Of a DNA stretch of 64,000 nt, positions 45,676 to 59,000 are shown piece by piece. The translations under genes were made by a program, and so were the position numbers. Each line of letters starts with the position of its first letter. The stretch's first letter is position 1. The notes under the pieces were generated by a model. It was not told where the DNA came from, did no database searches, and worked only from the letters and a program-made list of their open reading frames with translations. This DNA is from Emmonsiellopsis sp. PD_33 (Eukaryota; Ascomycota; Eurotiomycetes; Onygenales; Ajellomycetaceae). The stretch is taken from NCBI GenBank assembly GCA_032988165.1, contig JANTQF010000112.1, positions 1 through 64,000 of the forward strand, written 5' to 3'.

Positions 45676-47088
45676 TCACGCATTCATAGAAATAACCGGA
45701 ACACATAGGACTTCAAACCTACTCCGTCCGGAGCTTTCCCGCCCCGTCGACGCAGACATTGAATCCCGAACCGAAATCGCCCGCGCGATAAGCTGGTGGA
45801 GTGTATGTATTCGTTGGTGATGCATTGTAGATGCAGCCGTCGCTGCTCGGTGCAGGGGGAACTGAGAGGATCGTGGCGACGAGCCTACTGAGCCCACGTC
45901 GTTGACTGTAAGGCTCACTCTAAGGCTGTCTGCTAGACGAGCTGTTTCGTCGTCTGACGATTGCGCGCCGGGGAATAATATATGGTCGCTTTCTAGCGGG
46001 GCGAATAGGAGAACGGTTTGTCCTTCGCTCGTTTTATCGCTGTATTCCCCGCTGTCGTTGTCGTATTCGTTTTCGTCTCGATGCGGGCTTGGGCAGCCGA
46101 ATTTCCCGCTCCTGGATACCTCTATCCATGACTCGTTACTGGTAAATCCCACGACGAAGTCGCTATGGGCCTTGGCTGCGGCTAATGTTGTGTGTCTGTA
46201 TTGGTGGGTGAACATGGGATCGTCCTCCGCTGGGAGACACAAGACGAGACCGCGCGCAAGTAAGGGTGGTGCAGGATAAGGAGGGGGTGAGGTTGGTGTG
46301 TCGTCGCCGTCTGAATCCTCCTCGTCGTCCGAATATGGGTTGTCTTCCGCGCCAGATGATGCAGGTGTTGAGGGTTCGGTATGCTGAGTGATGGTCCGCG
46401 TGAGGGATATAACAGACGCTTTTCTCGGGGGAGGAGGCAGGCTGAGTTCGTCTCCGAGTCTGCCATTTCTTTCAAGTCGGAGTTCATCCCCTTCGGTGCT
46501 ACTGTCGTCGTCAATGCCCTGTTGCTCGTTCCCCCCGCTTATTTCAGTCCTCACCGACATAGTCAGAACCGCCACTGTCTCCCTTGCAGCCCGCCTCAGC
46601 GTAGGAATCAGCCTATTACCCCCCTTCTCCTGCTCCTCCGGCCCAAGGACCCACGAACTAGCCATGCCTGCCCAAGCCGCCACGCTGACAACTCCTTTTG
46701 TATACCGCTTCCGAGCCAAGTCGATATCTCTGTTTATCTCCTCACTAGACATAACATGATGCCTCCCGGACCTTTTTTGAACATTCAGGACCCTCCCCCC
46801 TTCCCAAATCAAAAAACCGTATTTCCGCGCCAGGAAAGAAAGCCTTCGCGCAGCTTTCTGCGACCAATCGTCGATGATATCAGCATGCACCTGTAATACC
46901 GCAATGAACGGACCGACGCCATTCGCTAGCCGTAGAAGCGCGGCCATTGTGCTTATGTTAGGCGAGGCAGAGACACATATTAGTTGGCCGTACGGCAAAG
47001 TCGTTTTGTATCGTTGTAAGAGACGAAGATAGGAGGTAATCGCGTTGCTGGAGGCATCCTGCGATGGGGGGTCCATGGCGATAACCAT
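45676..47088 (-). CDS. OMP-decarboxylase-like protein lacking most catalytic residues (probable pseudoenzyme)
   Basis: 470 aa in one exon. It aligns by eye along the whole of fungal orotidine-5'-phosphate decarboxylase (Ura3/PyrG). QLICVSASPNISTMAALLRLANGVGPFIAVLQVHADIIDDWS corresponds to the first catalytic strands, LARKYGFLIWEGGRVLNVQ to the active-site LIFEDRKFxDIG segment, YTKGVVSVAAWAG to the next helix, then RGLVLCLP and DFVVGFTSNESWIEV. The catalytic Asp-Lys-Asp of the FEDRKFxD motif are Gly, Arg and Asn here (residues 97, 99, 102), and the Lys of KTHxD is Gln66. It is longer than true Ura3 (about 270-280 aa) because of Ser/Asp-rich insertions (residues ~190-280 and 330-350). Decarboxylase activity is therefore unlikely; ligand binding or a regulatory role is possible. 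The start could also be Met5. Confidence 0.75.
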   Translation of the reverse strand: MVIAMDPPSQDASSNAITSYLRLLQRYKTTLPYGQLICVSASPNISTMAALLRLANGVGPFIAVLQVHADIIDDWSQKAARRLSFLARKYGFLIWEGGRVLNVQKRSGRHHVMSSEEINRDIDLARKRYTKGVVSVAAWAGMASSWVLGPEEQEKGGNRLIPTLRRAARETVAVLTMSVRTEISGGNEQQGIDDDSSTEGDELRLERNGRLGDELSLPPPPRKASVISLTRTITQHTEPSTPASSGAEDNPYSDDEEDSDGDDTPTSPPPYPAPPLLARGLVLCLPAEDDPMFTHQYRHTTLAAAKAHSDFVVGFTSNESWIEVSRSGKFGCPSPHRDENEYDNDSGEYSDKTSEGQTVLLFAPLESDHILFPGAQSSDDETARLADSLRVSLTVNDVGSVGSSPRSSQFPLHRAATAASTMHHQRIHTLHQLIARAISVRDSMSASTGRESSGRSRFEVLCVPVISMNA

Positions 47089-49272
47089 AGGAGCTGCGGA
47101 GATGCGTTTTCGGCTGGTTGCGATGCAGAGAATGCTAGCTTGAGCTTATGTGGAAGGGAACGGGGTTTTAAGCATGCGCATTAATGACGGAGGCCCCTTA
47201 CGGCCGCGATGAATAGGTTGAAGATGGGACTGGTAGAAAGCTATATCGTCTGCAGCAGGTCCGAACGGTGTGGGTAGGATGGGATCGACGAGAAGTCCAA
47301 GCGCACGACAAGTCTAGCCAGCGGATCGGGGTCCTCGGGGATCAAGAATCGACAACAGGCCAATGAATCCCAATATTCCCTTTGTTGGGTCGCGGGATTA
47401 TCGCCGATTCGCCTCCGCCGTCCTTCGGAAGTTCCAATTTGAGGGATGGCGTTAGGGGATAAAAGAAAAGCAAATACGACAAGTATGAAACGAAACACAA
47501 AAAAGAAACAAAGATGAGGGTCGGAATAAAAATAGCCCACGCAGAAGAAAAAAGAATAAAACAAAATCGACCGGCGGGCGGACGGTCAGCCTAAAAAGCC
47601 GTCCAAGCCAGGATGGCCAGCCGGCCAGCCTCTGTTCCTCGCCAATTCCAAACCCTGGGGCGTAGGCTCTGTGGAACAGTTAGTGTGGGAACTTGCAGGC
47701 CATCACATCCTTTCCACCGCGGCGTTTTGGCAGACGAGATGACGCTGCCCCCGACGTAGCGCTGCGGTTGGAGAGGTGGTGAGCTGCCCCTTTGCTGGAG
47801 CGAGCCCTTGACGGGGTCGCCTGCCACCGGAGCTGGAGGGAGTAGATGTCGTGTCACAGCTAATTGGTCCCACGGTTCGAGTTAGGCTATGACTACTATC
47901 GATAAGACAACTGCTTGGTGGCGGTTGATCTGACGTTGGGAGGCCTTGAAGCAGCCACACGGGAGAGAGCCCTGTTGATGCGGGTTCATAATAGGAGACC
48001 AAACTCCACGCCAAGTCTGTTTGGATTACTGACGCGCAAGGAGGCGTTCAAGTTGGTTCACACAAAGATTAAAAAGGATTTTCGCCGGATCCTTTCGTCG
48101 CTGAGCCGCTGGCATGGATAGAATTCGACGGGCTAGTTGGCGGCCCACAACGGGACCTTGCTAGCTCGAATCTGAATCCAGGCTTGGCCAATGCATACAT
48201 ATATCCGACTACGACGCAGCTGACGGCACAGGGCGCTTTCCTCGACCCAGGGTTTCTCTACAACGGTGCTTCATGCATGCACAAGGGCAGAAACGGCAAT
48301 GGTATTTCAGCGGAGGGAGGGAGACTCGTATCGAGCCTACTCGAGGGACCCCCACACTCTGTGGTTTCGAATGCGGTGGGCCATCAGAGTTGATTGGTGG
48401 GCTGCGGATAGTTGGCTGGCCTCGCTGGGAGAAGCCCGCAGCGGACAATCAAGGTCCTCTCCAAGCAAGCGGTGTCTTCGCAGATGGAACGCAAGCTGTG
48501 CATATAGTTCCGAAGCCGCACTGAGACCTGGCAGGCCAACCGTGGCTCGTTGGCTGCTTGCAAATTCCTACTTGGGGCGAAGGGGATATTGTTTGCCTTA
48601 TTCAGCTGATGGCAAGGCAAAGGACCGGACCCCTCATGACGAGAGACTACATTACAGCGCAGCCAGATACCGAACAACGGCGGCATGCATATGCTGTCCC
48701 ACCGCGCACTGGGAATAAAGTGGCCGGCTTAGGACCAGCAAGAAATAACTATCCTGACGTGCTGCAGATCTGTGCTGCTGGGACATCGACTGGGCCGGAC
48801 GGGAATCTGACTCTGGGCGGTGGGTTAAACCTGAGTGAGAGTTAGCTGGCTAGCTATATGACTGTATATGCTGCATGCGTACTGCGCAGAGACAAAGTAT
48901 ACTCACTGCCCAGCATTGCATCGTTCGCTATCCATTGTTCCGCTGGTTTGGAGACTTGGTGGTTTGGTGGTTGGACCGTTGCCAAGCGGCAGGAGATATT
49001 TGCTGTGAGTGGTCAGCCCATTCCTCTCCCTTACCTAACCCAACCCAAACCTCAAACCTCAAATCTCAACCTCATCCTCGCCCAGGTTCTCCTCATCCAT
49101 CAACCATACTCGCCGCCCGCACTTATCCTCCCCCTGTCTGCTGCCGCCCTCTCTGTGCGCAGCCCTCGAATCGCTCGCTGCTCGTCGTCGTCGTTGTTGT
49201 ATGATCCGCCCCCTCCTCGCTGGACACTGGTCCTCCTCTCAGACCGCCCAACCTCCCCCCTAATCCCACGTC
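47089..49272. promoter_or_regulatory. Divergent intergenic region between the OMPDC-like gene and SCS7
   Basis: 2.2 kb between two start codons. The interval 47600-48850 is GC-balanced with many overlapping open stretches on both strands and no domain. The last 270 bp before the Scs7 ATG are C/T-rich, typical of fungal promoters and leaders. No tRNA or other RNA gene recognised. Confidence 0.5.
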
Positions 49273-50515
49273 ATGCCTGCGAAAACTCTTCCTGTCCTCT
49301 CCCCCGCCGACCTCAGATCGCATGCCACCGCCAAATCGTGCTACGTGACACGGGGCTCCAAGGTCTACGATGTCACCTCCTTCGTGGACGATCACCCCGG
49401 CGGTGGTGACCTGATCCTGGACTATGCTGGCAAGGACGTCTCCGACATCATGACCGATATCCCCTCCCACCAGCACTCTGAGGCCGCCTACGAGATCCTC
49501 GACGAATACCTGGTCGGCTTTCTTGACTCGGCTCCCGGCTCCAAGGCGAACGGGAATGGCGACGCGAGCTGCTCGGCCACGAATGGGAAGCCAGTCTACA
49601 GTAGCACAGGCATGTCAAGTGAGGAGGATCTGAACGTTGAAACTGACCTGGCCGCGGACTATCGGACACATAAATTCCTGGACCTGAACCGGCCGCTGTT
49701 TGGCCAGCTGTGGTACGGTGGTTTCACCAAAGACTTTTATCTGGAGCAGGTCCATCGTCCTCGCCACTACAGGGGCGGGGCCTCTGCTCCCTTGTTTGGA
49801 AATTTCCTCGAACCTTTGACCAAGACTGCCTGGTGGGTTGTCCCCTTGGTGTGGTATCCCGCCGTTGCGTACGGGACGGTCGCGGGTGTTTCGGGCCTGG
49901 GGAACTTCGTTGTCGGCGCTGCATATTGGCTGCTTGGACTGGGCATCTGGACTCTGGCAGAGTATGGGCTGCATCGCTGCCTCTTTCATCTGGATAAGTA
50001 TGTTTCTGTCCCTTTTCACATCACGCCTGCATTTGTTTCGCCCGCTTACCAATACATAAAGATATCTACCGGATAACCGCGTCGGCCTGAGCTTACACTT
50101 TCTCCTGCACGGAATCCACCACTACCTACCAATGGACAAATACCGCCTTGTCATGCCCCCATCGCTATTCCTCATCCTGGCGACCCCATTTTATTATCTC
50201 GCGACGACTGTGTTCTTCTATAACTGGTATGCCGCCATAACAGTTTACTCGGGAGGAATATTTGGATATGTGTGCTATGATATGACGCATTACTTCCTGC
50301 ATCACCGCAAGTACGTATTTAACCTCAGTCTCCGTCAGTTTATAAACTAACAAACCCCTCCGTCTAGCCTCCCATATTACTACCAGCAACTGAAGAAATA
50401 CCACCTCCAACACCACTTCGCCGATTACGAGAACGGTTTCGGCGTCACCAGCAGATTCTGGGATATGGTGTTTGGAACCGAACTCCCACCTCTCCAACCC
50501 GTCAAAGTCGAATAA
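49273..50515 (+). CDS. SCS7: Sphingolipid fatty acid 2-hydroxylase (Scs7/FAH1), cytochrome b5 fusion
   Basis: ER membrane di-iron enzyme that 2-hydroxylates the N-acyl chain of ceramides. Exons 49273-49997, 50062-50310 and 50368-50515; 1,122 nt, 373 aa, close to yeast Scs7 (384 aa). The N-terminal cytochrome b5 domain has the heme motif HPGG at residues 41-44 and a second heme His near 66-68 (SHQHSE). A linker rich in Asn/Gly/Ser follows. The hydroxylase domain has the family histidine clusters in order: HRCLFH, HFLLHGIHH, HYFLHH and YHLQHHF. Hydrophobic segments WWVVPLVWYPAVAYG and LFLILATPFYYLATTVFFY are membrane spans. Introns have GTATGT and GTACGT donors; the second joins HHRN to LPYYYQQLKKYH. 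The ATG at 49273 gives the conserved short N-terminus. The gene appears intact. Confidence 0.95.
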
Positions 50516-53097
50516 GATGCCCTCTAAACGAGTACCAACAATGCCCATGCCCATTCATCCCCAAACAAAAGCCTAACAATTGCGTTTTCGCTTCCTGCTT
50601 ATCTGCCTGGTGTTGATCAGTTGGCAAAAACCCAATTCCTTAATTCCCCCTCTCCCATCCTTTTCTCTTTCTTGATATTCAGCGTCTTTTTTGGAAAACA
50701 ACGTCTCGATTCTATGACCTCCCTTGTTTCTGAGTACCCCATCCATCCCGAGTCAGACTTGTTTAGACCTGTTTCTCTGCCTGTTGTCATTGGTGCTAGC
50801 CATCATGCATTAATGCTCCATGAACTGTGTTGCTTGTATCCTTATATCCTTTTTCTTCTTCTTCACTTTGCCTGTACAGAATAGCTACCTCTTTTAATTT
50901 TCTTATTCTTCGTTTCTCCAACTTCTCCCCCGTCAATTTCACTCCTCTCGCTCTCCACCCTCCATCGGACCACACTCACCACTGGGAAGACTGTTCTCGA
51001 TCTTTCTGTACTTGTAATGTCTTTTTACCTAATTATGGGACTTCCATTGGCTACCTACCTGCATTACATACGTCGGATGACTACTCCCCCCAATGGAACT
51101 GTGATGGACTGCGACCTGACTGATTGACTGACGGATGGATGGATAATTATTATTAATGATTGTTTCTGTTTGTACTTCTGGGATAGAAGGAACCTTCTTG
51201 GACAGGAAAGATGAAACGGTCTCTACGTTCTTTTCCCCTTTTATTTCTTGTATTAAAACGCGCCGCATCTCTCCCTTCTCCCTTCTCTCTTCCCCCCCCC
51301 CTTTTATCACCTCTATTCTTATGATTGGCTGCATATACACACTCTGGATACACGCCTATCTACATTACATTACCTATATAGCTGTCAGGATAATATTTAA
51401 TAACATATCACTGATATACCTAATACCTACCACCCGCCCACTAGAATATGTAACTTAACTAACTGCTAGATCTTGGCCAAAAATAAAAAAAAAAAAAAAA
51501 AAAAAGTAAATCCGGGGATCTTCGGAACCGGAACGCACGGCCCCGAAGCATCCCACGGTCTAACCTACCTCGGGAGGTTGGGTTGCCAAGAAACATATCA
51601 CGTGATCCACCTTGGCGCGATTACCCGATTTGGATGGATGGTCTTGGCGGGCGCCCGCGGGTTCCAACGTCAACCTCCTATCGTGCCAAGTATCGTGGGT
51701 GTTCAATGGAAGATGAGGACGAGGACGAGACGTAAGAGGGGAATTGGTTACTGTTATTATCATGGCATGATGATGGCGATGATGGCAGACAGCTCGCTAA
51801 CTATGGGATCTACGATGCGGGTGGGAGCAGAGCAGATATGGTATCATGATGTTATCATCACTGGCAAGGGATGGGATGAGAGCGCAGTGAGAGGCGGAGA
51901 GGGAAGAGTCCAGGTTCGTTTCGTTTTGGTCAAATATGCACATTTGAGTGGGATGGATGAGATGAATGGGTTTTATGAGAACTTCAACTGATGTTTATAG
52001 CACTGCATTATTCTACACATTTTCTTTTGCGCTCGCTGCGGGGGTGCGGATTGAGGCCTCCCAGCGCTCAACTTCTGGCTGCCGGTTTCTGGCTTTTGAT
52101 GCCCGATGCGATGCGATGCAATGCATGCCTACCTGTTAGCCTTTGTGGGGATACTGGGGACTGAGCTACTAGGATTGACTCCGCCAGGCGAAGCTTGACT
52201 GGTGTCGTGTGTTCCGGGTATTTACTTTTTACTGAGGGCAATCTGAAGCGAGGCCGAAATGATCATCTGCTGGAAATGACTGTTTAGTTTCAGAGAAGGG
52301 GGGCCTACGTCAGCGCAGCGAGCCTACCACCTTTCCTGCATTCTCCTCCGAGTTCTACTCCAATAGTCGTGGGAGGCTACTCCTCCTCGATGATCCGCCG
52401 CGTGCATTGAGCATGGTCTGGCTATACAAGTCTTTCTTCATTTGCCTCATTAAAAATAGGCCCTCTACGTTCCTTTTTACGATAGCTTCTGCCTGCCTGC
52501 CTCCTACGCGTTGAACACTCGCCATCGTTGATAGCCAGCCCTCCCCAGCGCCTATGAAAAAAGCGTCAGGCATGGTAACCGGCTGATCAGTCGAGGAAAA
52601 TATTCAAACCTCAAACTAACGATAAACTGACGGCCAATCCCGGGCGGCTCAGTCGGATAGAATGATGGATTTGGTTCCTTCCCTACCCGTCGTCACGAAG
52701 TTACCATTGCACCAAAAAAGTTAACCTTAATGGGCGTTGGCTGTCTATATTTATGACGTGCATTCGCTCATTACTTCTCGAAAATTTTGCCGGAACATTC
52801 CAGCGAGTCTGTTGCTGCCACTTGTATGCGATGTGTTATTGAGGCCTCCCAACCCTGCCTTTGTTGACCTCCCGCCTCTTCTTTGAAGCCTCTTTGATAT
52901 TTTTCATTCCTCATCCTCACCTCCTCGATTTCGTTTACACCCTAATTTCTTCAATCTTCACTCCCACCACTTCTACTTCTGCTCCAAAGTAGCATCCCTC
53001 CCCCGCTTTTTTGTTTTTCCATTTGTCTTGTTTCATTTCTCCTGATGCCCCATCAAATTTACGACTGATTCAATCGTGTTGACGACGCGTCAACATC
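50516..53097. other. Long intergenic region between SCS7 and the DUF3638 gene
   Basis: 2.6 kb. The first ~900 bp are C/T-rich, AT-richer DNA, probably the SCS7 3' UTR and spacer. An A-rich tract with one T lies at 51478-51505. From 51510 the DNA is GC-richer; a cacgtgatc site occurs at 51600 and a gcgatgcgatgc repeat at 52087. The interval 52850-53090 is CT-rich, as expected for a promoter/leader of the downstream gene. Open stretches at 51473-51991 (+) and 52355-52573 (-) show no domain. Confidence 0.5.
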
Positions 53098-56000
53098 ATG
53101 GCAAATCCCCATTTGTCATATGTCATTGACCACGTCTTTCTTCCACCGAAGCTCCCGCAAAAGGACGACTACACGTTTGAAAATTCGAAAGGGCTGATTA
53201 AGACATGTCTACGGGCATTGAAGAAGTTCCAATCATTCCTTGCTCCTGAAGTCCACCCAAAATGGACGACATTAGTTGCAATGCTCCAGGGTATGCTCGA
53301 CATGCGGGATATTGCTGGCAAGCTGTTAAGTGGGAATATTAGTGACAAATTGGAGAAGATGGCGGTTGGAGGTATAGCTGCCCGACTCTATCGCGAGGAA
53401 TCATATCCGCTAACCATATATTATTTCTGCTTTAGATGTTATCTCGATCCATATTACTGCACAAAATGCTGGTCTTGTCATTCGCCGGCTGGATGGTTAT
53501 TATTCATTTGAGTTTTTCGAGTTGTCGCCTCGATCACAGGACGTTATGACAACTGAGGGACGACTAATTCAATGTTTCCCTGGACCTGCGGTTGCAATCA
53601 AGCCGGACAGAATTGCGGACCCTGAATTTCGTCAAGCCTTGTCAGATTGTCTGGTGGGGTTGGACAACGAGACACCGGCGGAATCCCTCCCCTTCGCCTA
53701 TAAAGCTGGGCAAAAACACACAGAGATACGTGACACGGTTCATCCCGGATTCGCGACAGGAATGCTTGTTAGCTTCCTTCGGGGTGTCGGAGAGTCGTCA
53801 GATGTAACCTGCATTTATAAACGGACCCGAGATGATGTTCTATGGGATCAGGCACTTATTCCTTGGCGCAGGTCTGCCCTGTGGCTCTTGATCCGCGTCT
53901 CATTGCAGACTACGGCACAGGAGGGAAATGCCAAGCTGGACAAACACGATGACTACAAATCTTTTATGGTCTTCCTCATGGCCGATATTTTGCACAATGG
54001 CTGGAAAACTTGCCTTCCATCTGACATCTTGTTCGTCATGAAGGCGAAGATCTCACAGCGCCTGATAAAGTTGAGTCACATTGGCCAGCCTTTGTGGCTA
54101 AAGCATGTAGAGGAGCAACTGTTAACTGTTGAGAGCTCCATGGCCGACAAATGGACTTCCTTGGAGACACAATCGGTATCCAAATCAGCACAAGAAAACT
54201 GGCGCTCGTCGATGGGAGATTTATTGGACGATACGACACTCCGACTGAATACACTGGGTCCATATTACCGAACCATCTGCTCTAGAGACTCTTCTCCAGA
54301 CACGCGCAGTTCATTTACTATTAAACCTGCAAACCGATTAACGTACACGGCAAACGGCTTGCCAATTTCTCCGACATTCAGAGATGAGGAAAATACCCGG
54401 CCCCAACTCTTCGAATTGGAATCCTGGATTCGCGCTGACCTCCCTAAGTGGACCATTGACAATATGGACTCAGATTATACATGCGGATGTTTGGAAATGC
54501 TTATTGACGGATACTGGTCCTGTGCCAGTCAGGCGTATTGTGACTGTCCGGCAGATATCTCCCGCATGCTGCTCATGCTGATGGGCCTCTGGATTGCACT
54601 CGACAGATCGGCCACGAAGAAATGTCCACTGCTGCTAGAATACCAGCCTGGATTTTCGCGCATGTTGTTCGCACCACTCCTACTCCCTAAACGAGATGAT
54701 ATCGACGAGTTGGAACGTGTTGAGCGCTACCTCCAAACCAGGAGACTCAATGCGAAGTATTCATGCAATTCGGCATTTACGTTTGATGGGAAGAAGTCCT
54801 TTTCTGTCCGCTACTTTGACCACTCTTCACACCATCAACACCTACAAGAGAGGATAATAGCCAAAGCAAAATCAGATAAGGAAGCAAAAGAGGCGGAGTT
54901 TGCCAGGATGCATGGCGAATACCGAAAACTTTGCCATAAAGCTGTGGAAATGGACTGCGACTATATCCAGCCCGAGTACGAGTGGAATGAACCGACGCAT
55001 AGCAGATACTGCCAAAAATGTATCCTTAAAGCCCGAGCAGAGCGAATGGACATTGGTATACATGAATGGCCAGTCCCAGAAGACACAGACATGGTTAAAT
55101 GTGTCGTATTCAACCTTGAAGTTCCTAGATACATATCTAGTTGGCTTGATACGACGTTCACACTGCTCGTAGACTTGTTTTCGCCGGCTGAAGTCAGCAC
55201 GAATTTGGAGGAGATTTATCCACTCAGCGAATACCGGGGATTGTCCCATTTCATGACCTCGACTACGCGACGTCTCCAGCCAGCGTCGTCGGTGAAGCCG
55301 GTGTCAGCTAGCCATTACTCTGCCAGTAAAAAGCTGAGCCAATGCAATAGTTCAACCGATGTGTGCGTTCGCAACGGGATGAGATATGAGGTTTTTGAGA
55401 CTAAACACAAGGCGACCGCTTCGTCTTTGTTGTATGGAGGCGACATAAAATCGACTTGCACACTGCAACTTCCGCAAGGGTCGTATGAGAAGTTGCAATA
55501 TGCCGTGGACGGTACGGACCATTCCTCGAACATAGCCATAGCAGACCAAGGCAGTTGTTCCGCGGCTCTCTCGTTCGATGAAATGTACTCTTTCTGTACT
55601 CTGCGATCTGGCCATCGGCTGCAATGGCGAAACATTCTTCGCGAATTAATTTCACGAGTTCTGAATTTTAACTCAAAAGAAACCAACCTTTTGATACTCG
55701 CTGCTATTTGGCATGTTGGACCACACGCTGTTCAGAATACCCCGTTTTGCGAATCACATGCGGACCTCGAAGAGGAAGATTATGGATTGGAGCTTGTGGA
55801 TAGTCTACGCTATGCCGTTGGTACTATCGAAGGGAACTGGCAAAATACTGTAGCACTACAGACGTTCGTTGCCATCACTTCCCGAGTACTATCTTCGTCT
55901 CCGATAGACCAAGTTCGAGCAGAATGTATTGAACTTCTCAGGCGGGCTCGCGGCGTTGCTGAAAATTGGATGCATGAAATCAACGTGAAGGTCCAGCAGG

Positions 56001-59000
56001 CCCAGGAAGAAAAGGCAGCGGAGTTATGCTCTGTTGTTCTTGAGGTTGCATTGACCTGCCATAGGACTTTCGACGTTGATTATGATTATTTTGGAGACCT
56101 GATAAAAACATCCGACGACATCATGTCGATCATCAAATGTTATACGACTATCCGTGATCGTTACCTGAATTTTGATTCTTTATCCAATTCCACCAAGTTT
56201 CTAGTGCGCCAATTCTGGGGACTTGCCTCCCGTCTCGAGAGTTTCCTCTCCGCCAAGATCTTGGATGACCAGGACGGAATCCATCTGGCGATTGGAAGTC
56301 TGTGGTCGGAATACAGCCGAGGGGATCCCTTTGTCATAGGAAAGGAGGGTGCACAGTGGTTAACGTCCAAAACATCTTGTGATGAGAACTATTCGACATT
56401 TTCCGTCCATTACAATGTTCTAAGTGGCGAGCTCCTCATCGATGGCTCACCCTTGGCTACACTCCCCCGTGAGTACGAGAGCCATGACCTCTATATTAGG
56501 CTATTCCCTAAAGTGAGTACTATCCAACATGATACAATGTTAAAAGCTGACCCTTGGCAACCATCTAGAAAAAATTTGACGTTGTTCCTTCTCGTATGGC
56601 AGGTATGAAGTTTGCAACCCGTCACGAATTCTTTGGATACCAGGTAAATAATATCCATTGCCTCCCCCGTCACGAATCATGTCAATAGACTAACACCTTG
56701 TTGTAGATCCATTTCGGGATGAAGGAAAATCAGCTTATTATCCGGGCTGTGAAAGACCGGACTGTCTATGAGATCCTTCCGGAAACGGCTGTCAATGGGG
56801 ATTTCCCAGAGGAATTTGTCAAGAAATATGTCCAGTGGCTTCATATTGGAAAGGATATCATTGAATGGCGGCCCATAAATAAAATTTGGGAATCCAGTCC
56901 CCAGAATTGGGCTCTCCACTCCACTCATTATAGCCCTATTTTGGTCAAAGGCCAGTGGAGATTGGTAGAAATGGGCAGTAAAACTGGCCAAGCTGTTGTG
57001 ACACTACTAGCCCCCCTGGAGAGGCCGACGCATGTGCATATGATGATGGACACTGGGACCAGAGAGCTTAGGATACACCTGCCGCGACTGAAACTTGACT
57101 TTTTCATGGGTTGTCAATCAGAGCATCTCGAGTCCAAGCAATTTCGTGGTATGATTATCGATACCGACCAATCATTCGGTACCCTTACTGGCTTGGTGAA
57201 CAAGCTTGTTCTTCGTGGCAAACAGGGCAACTCTCGCTGTGTCATTATACCCCACGGTGAAGTCAAATACATGAGAACCGGTGACCATGTGTCTGTCACT
57301 ATACACAATTCCAAGTTTTCCACGGTTCAGTACCATAAATATCAGATTGATACTCGGCTGCGTCGGCTTGTTGACAATGGGAGCATTCGAAGCAAACTCT
57401 TTAGATGTTATCTCCATGCCCTGACATCAGGCTGTCTTGTTGACAGTTTGACTCTCACCACAGGAACGGAGGAGGCTATTCAAATTTTGAGATCTGCTTC
57501 CACGCAATCGTTGGTAAACTTGACAACGCAAGACACGGAAATCTTGTCTCATATTGCGAAACTGACACCGGGGCGTCAATTCTACCCTCCTCATCTCATG
57601 GTGATGCAGCAGGTCAGATGGAAACCCCTCTCCCCGCTATCCCAGCACAATTCTTTCTTGGGTCTCGCGGAACGGCTATTCAAATCTCATGAGACATTCT
57701 CTATGATTCAGAACGGACCCGCCTCTATACCCTCGCGTCCATCCATAAAAGGGAATAACCAAAAGTTGCTGGATAGGGATACGTATCGAAATTCTGTCTA
57801 CCGCGTTGACTATTTTGGTGCTGAGGCCTCTAAGGGAGCTGACGCGCCGTATAACGCCCGCGACCGTTCTACTGATCTTGAACGCGTTCAACGAAGTTAT
57901 ACCACTGCAAAATTAGTTGATGAGTGGTCAGTTCACCTGAAAGCCTGCAACCTTCTCAATCAACTTGAGTCTTGGGGAACACAGATTCGAGGCTTGGGGC
58001 TTCATCCGAGCCATTCGCTTGATCTGGGATATGGTAAACAGTGGCTTGACCCACTGTCAGACTTCATGCCCCAAATGTTCCTACAAATATACGACCAATT
58101 TTCGAAAAGCACCCCTGAAAAAGATAAGTACCGGATCATGTTCTTCCTGGGTACGCTATCATATTCCAATAATGCAGATGAAGGATTTGTACAAAGTTTA
58201 TTGGCACTAGCTACGGTCCCCGAACTTCGTAGCATATCCCGCCCAGTGTACGATCATTTCACCCTTGGGGATGGTTATGCCCCTAAAAAAGGAAAGTTGG
58301 TGGACATTGCACAGCGCCATTCATTCGCCTTTTACGAATCCCCGGAAAGCAAGTTAGGGGCGAAAATATACGAGTCTCGAGGTACGACACACCAACGATT
58401 AATGAGTATGTACCAAAAGATGAAGAATGAACGGGCGGCTAAATTTGCCGAGGCGCTCTTTTCCCAAGGCCTTGTTAAACAACTATCAAAGCCTAGGCCT
58501 GAAATCTGCACATTCATACAGGCGGATCAAGCTATGGCCAATGCTCAAGCCATTTCCTCAAGCTGGTATCGGAATTCTGAATTGCGTCAATTTCTCGGTC
58601 CTGTCCAGGAAATCCTCGACAAAATGTCACCCAAGGTGTACCCTCAACCGGATTTTTCAATCTTGTATCCAAGGGACGATTATCAGCACAAATCAACATA
58701 TCTATCCCTCCAAGACGCTTTCTCGAAGCAAGATTTGGCAATCAAAACCAAAACGTGCGAACTACGTGGGTTACTTCTGGCCCAGAAGCACGACAGAGCT
58801 GGCCATGGTCAAGTGAAAACTTTGTTGGACGGCATGTCTTCATCTGCTGCCTACGAGAAAGAATACTTGGATGACTTGAAGAGTAGTCTAGAAGCCTTGC
58901 GCGAGTCGGGGAATAACTATCGTGTGTCGGAGAATGACCATCTCGCAGAATTGCGAAAACGCCTGGACAAATGCCAAAGATGGGCAGACAAATGTTTCGA

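Noticed and set aside
51473..51991. 172-codon open stretch beginning with a Lys run
   Set aside because: The Lys run is an A-rich tract; the remainder has no recognisable domain or intron pattern.
52640..52700. tRNA-like ggctcagtcgg followed by ggttcc
   Set aside because: The A-box-like and B-box-like words are present, but no acceptor stem, anticodon stem or proper GGTTCRANTCC box can be formed.
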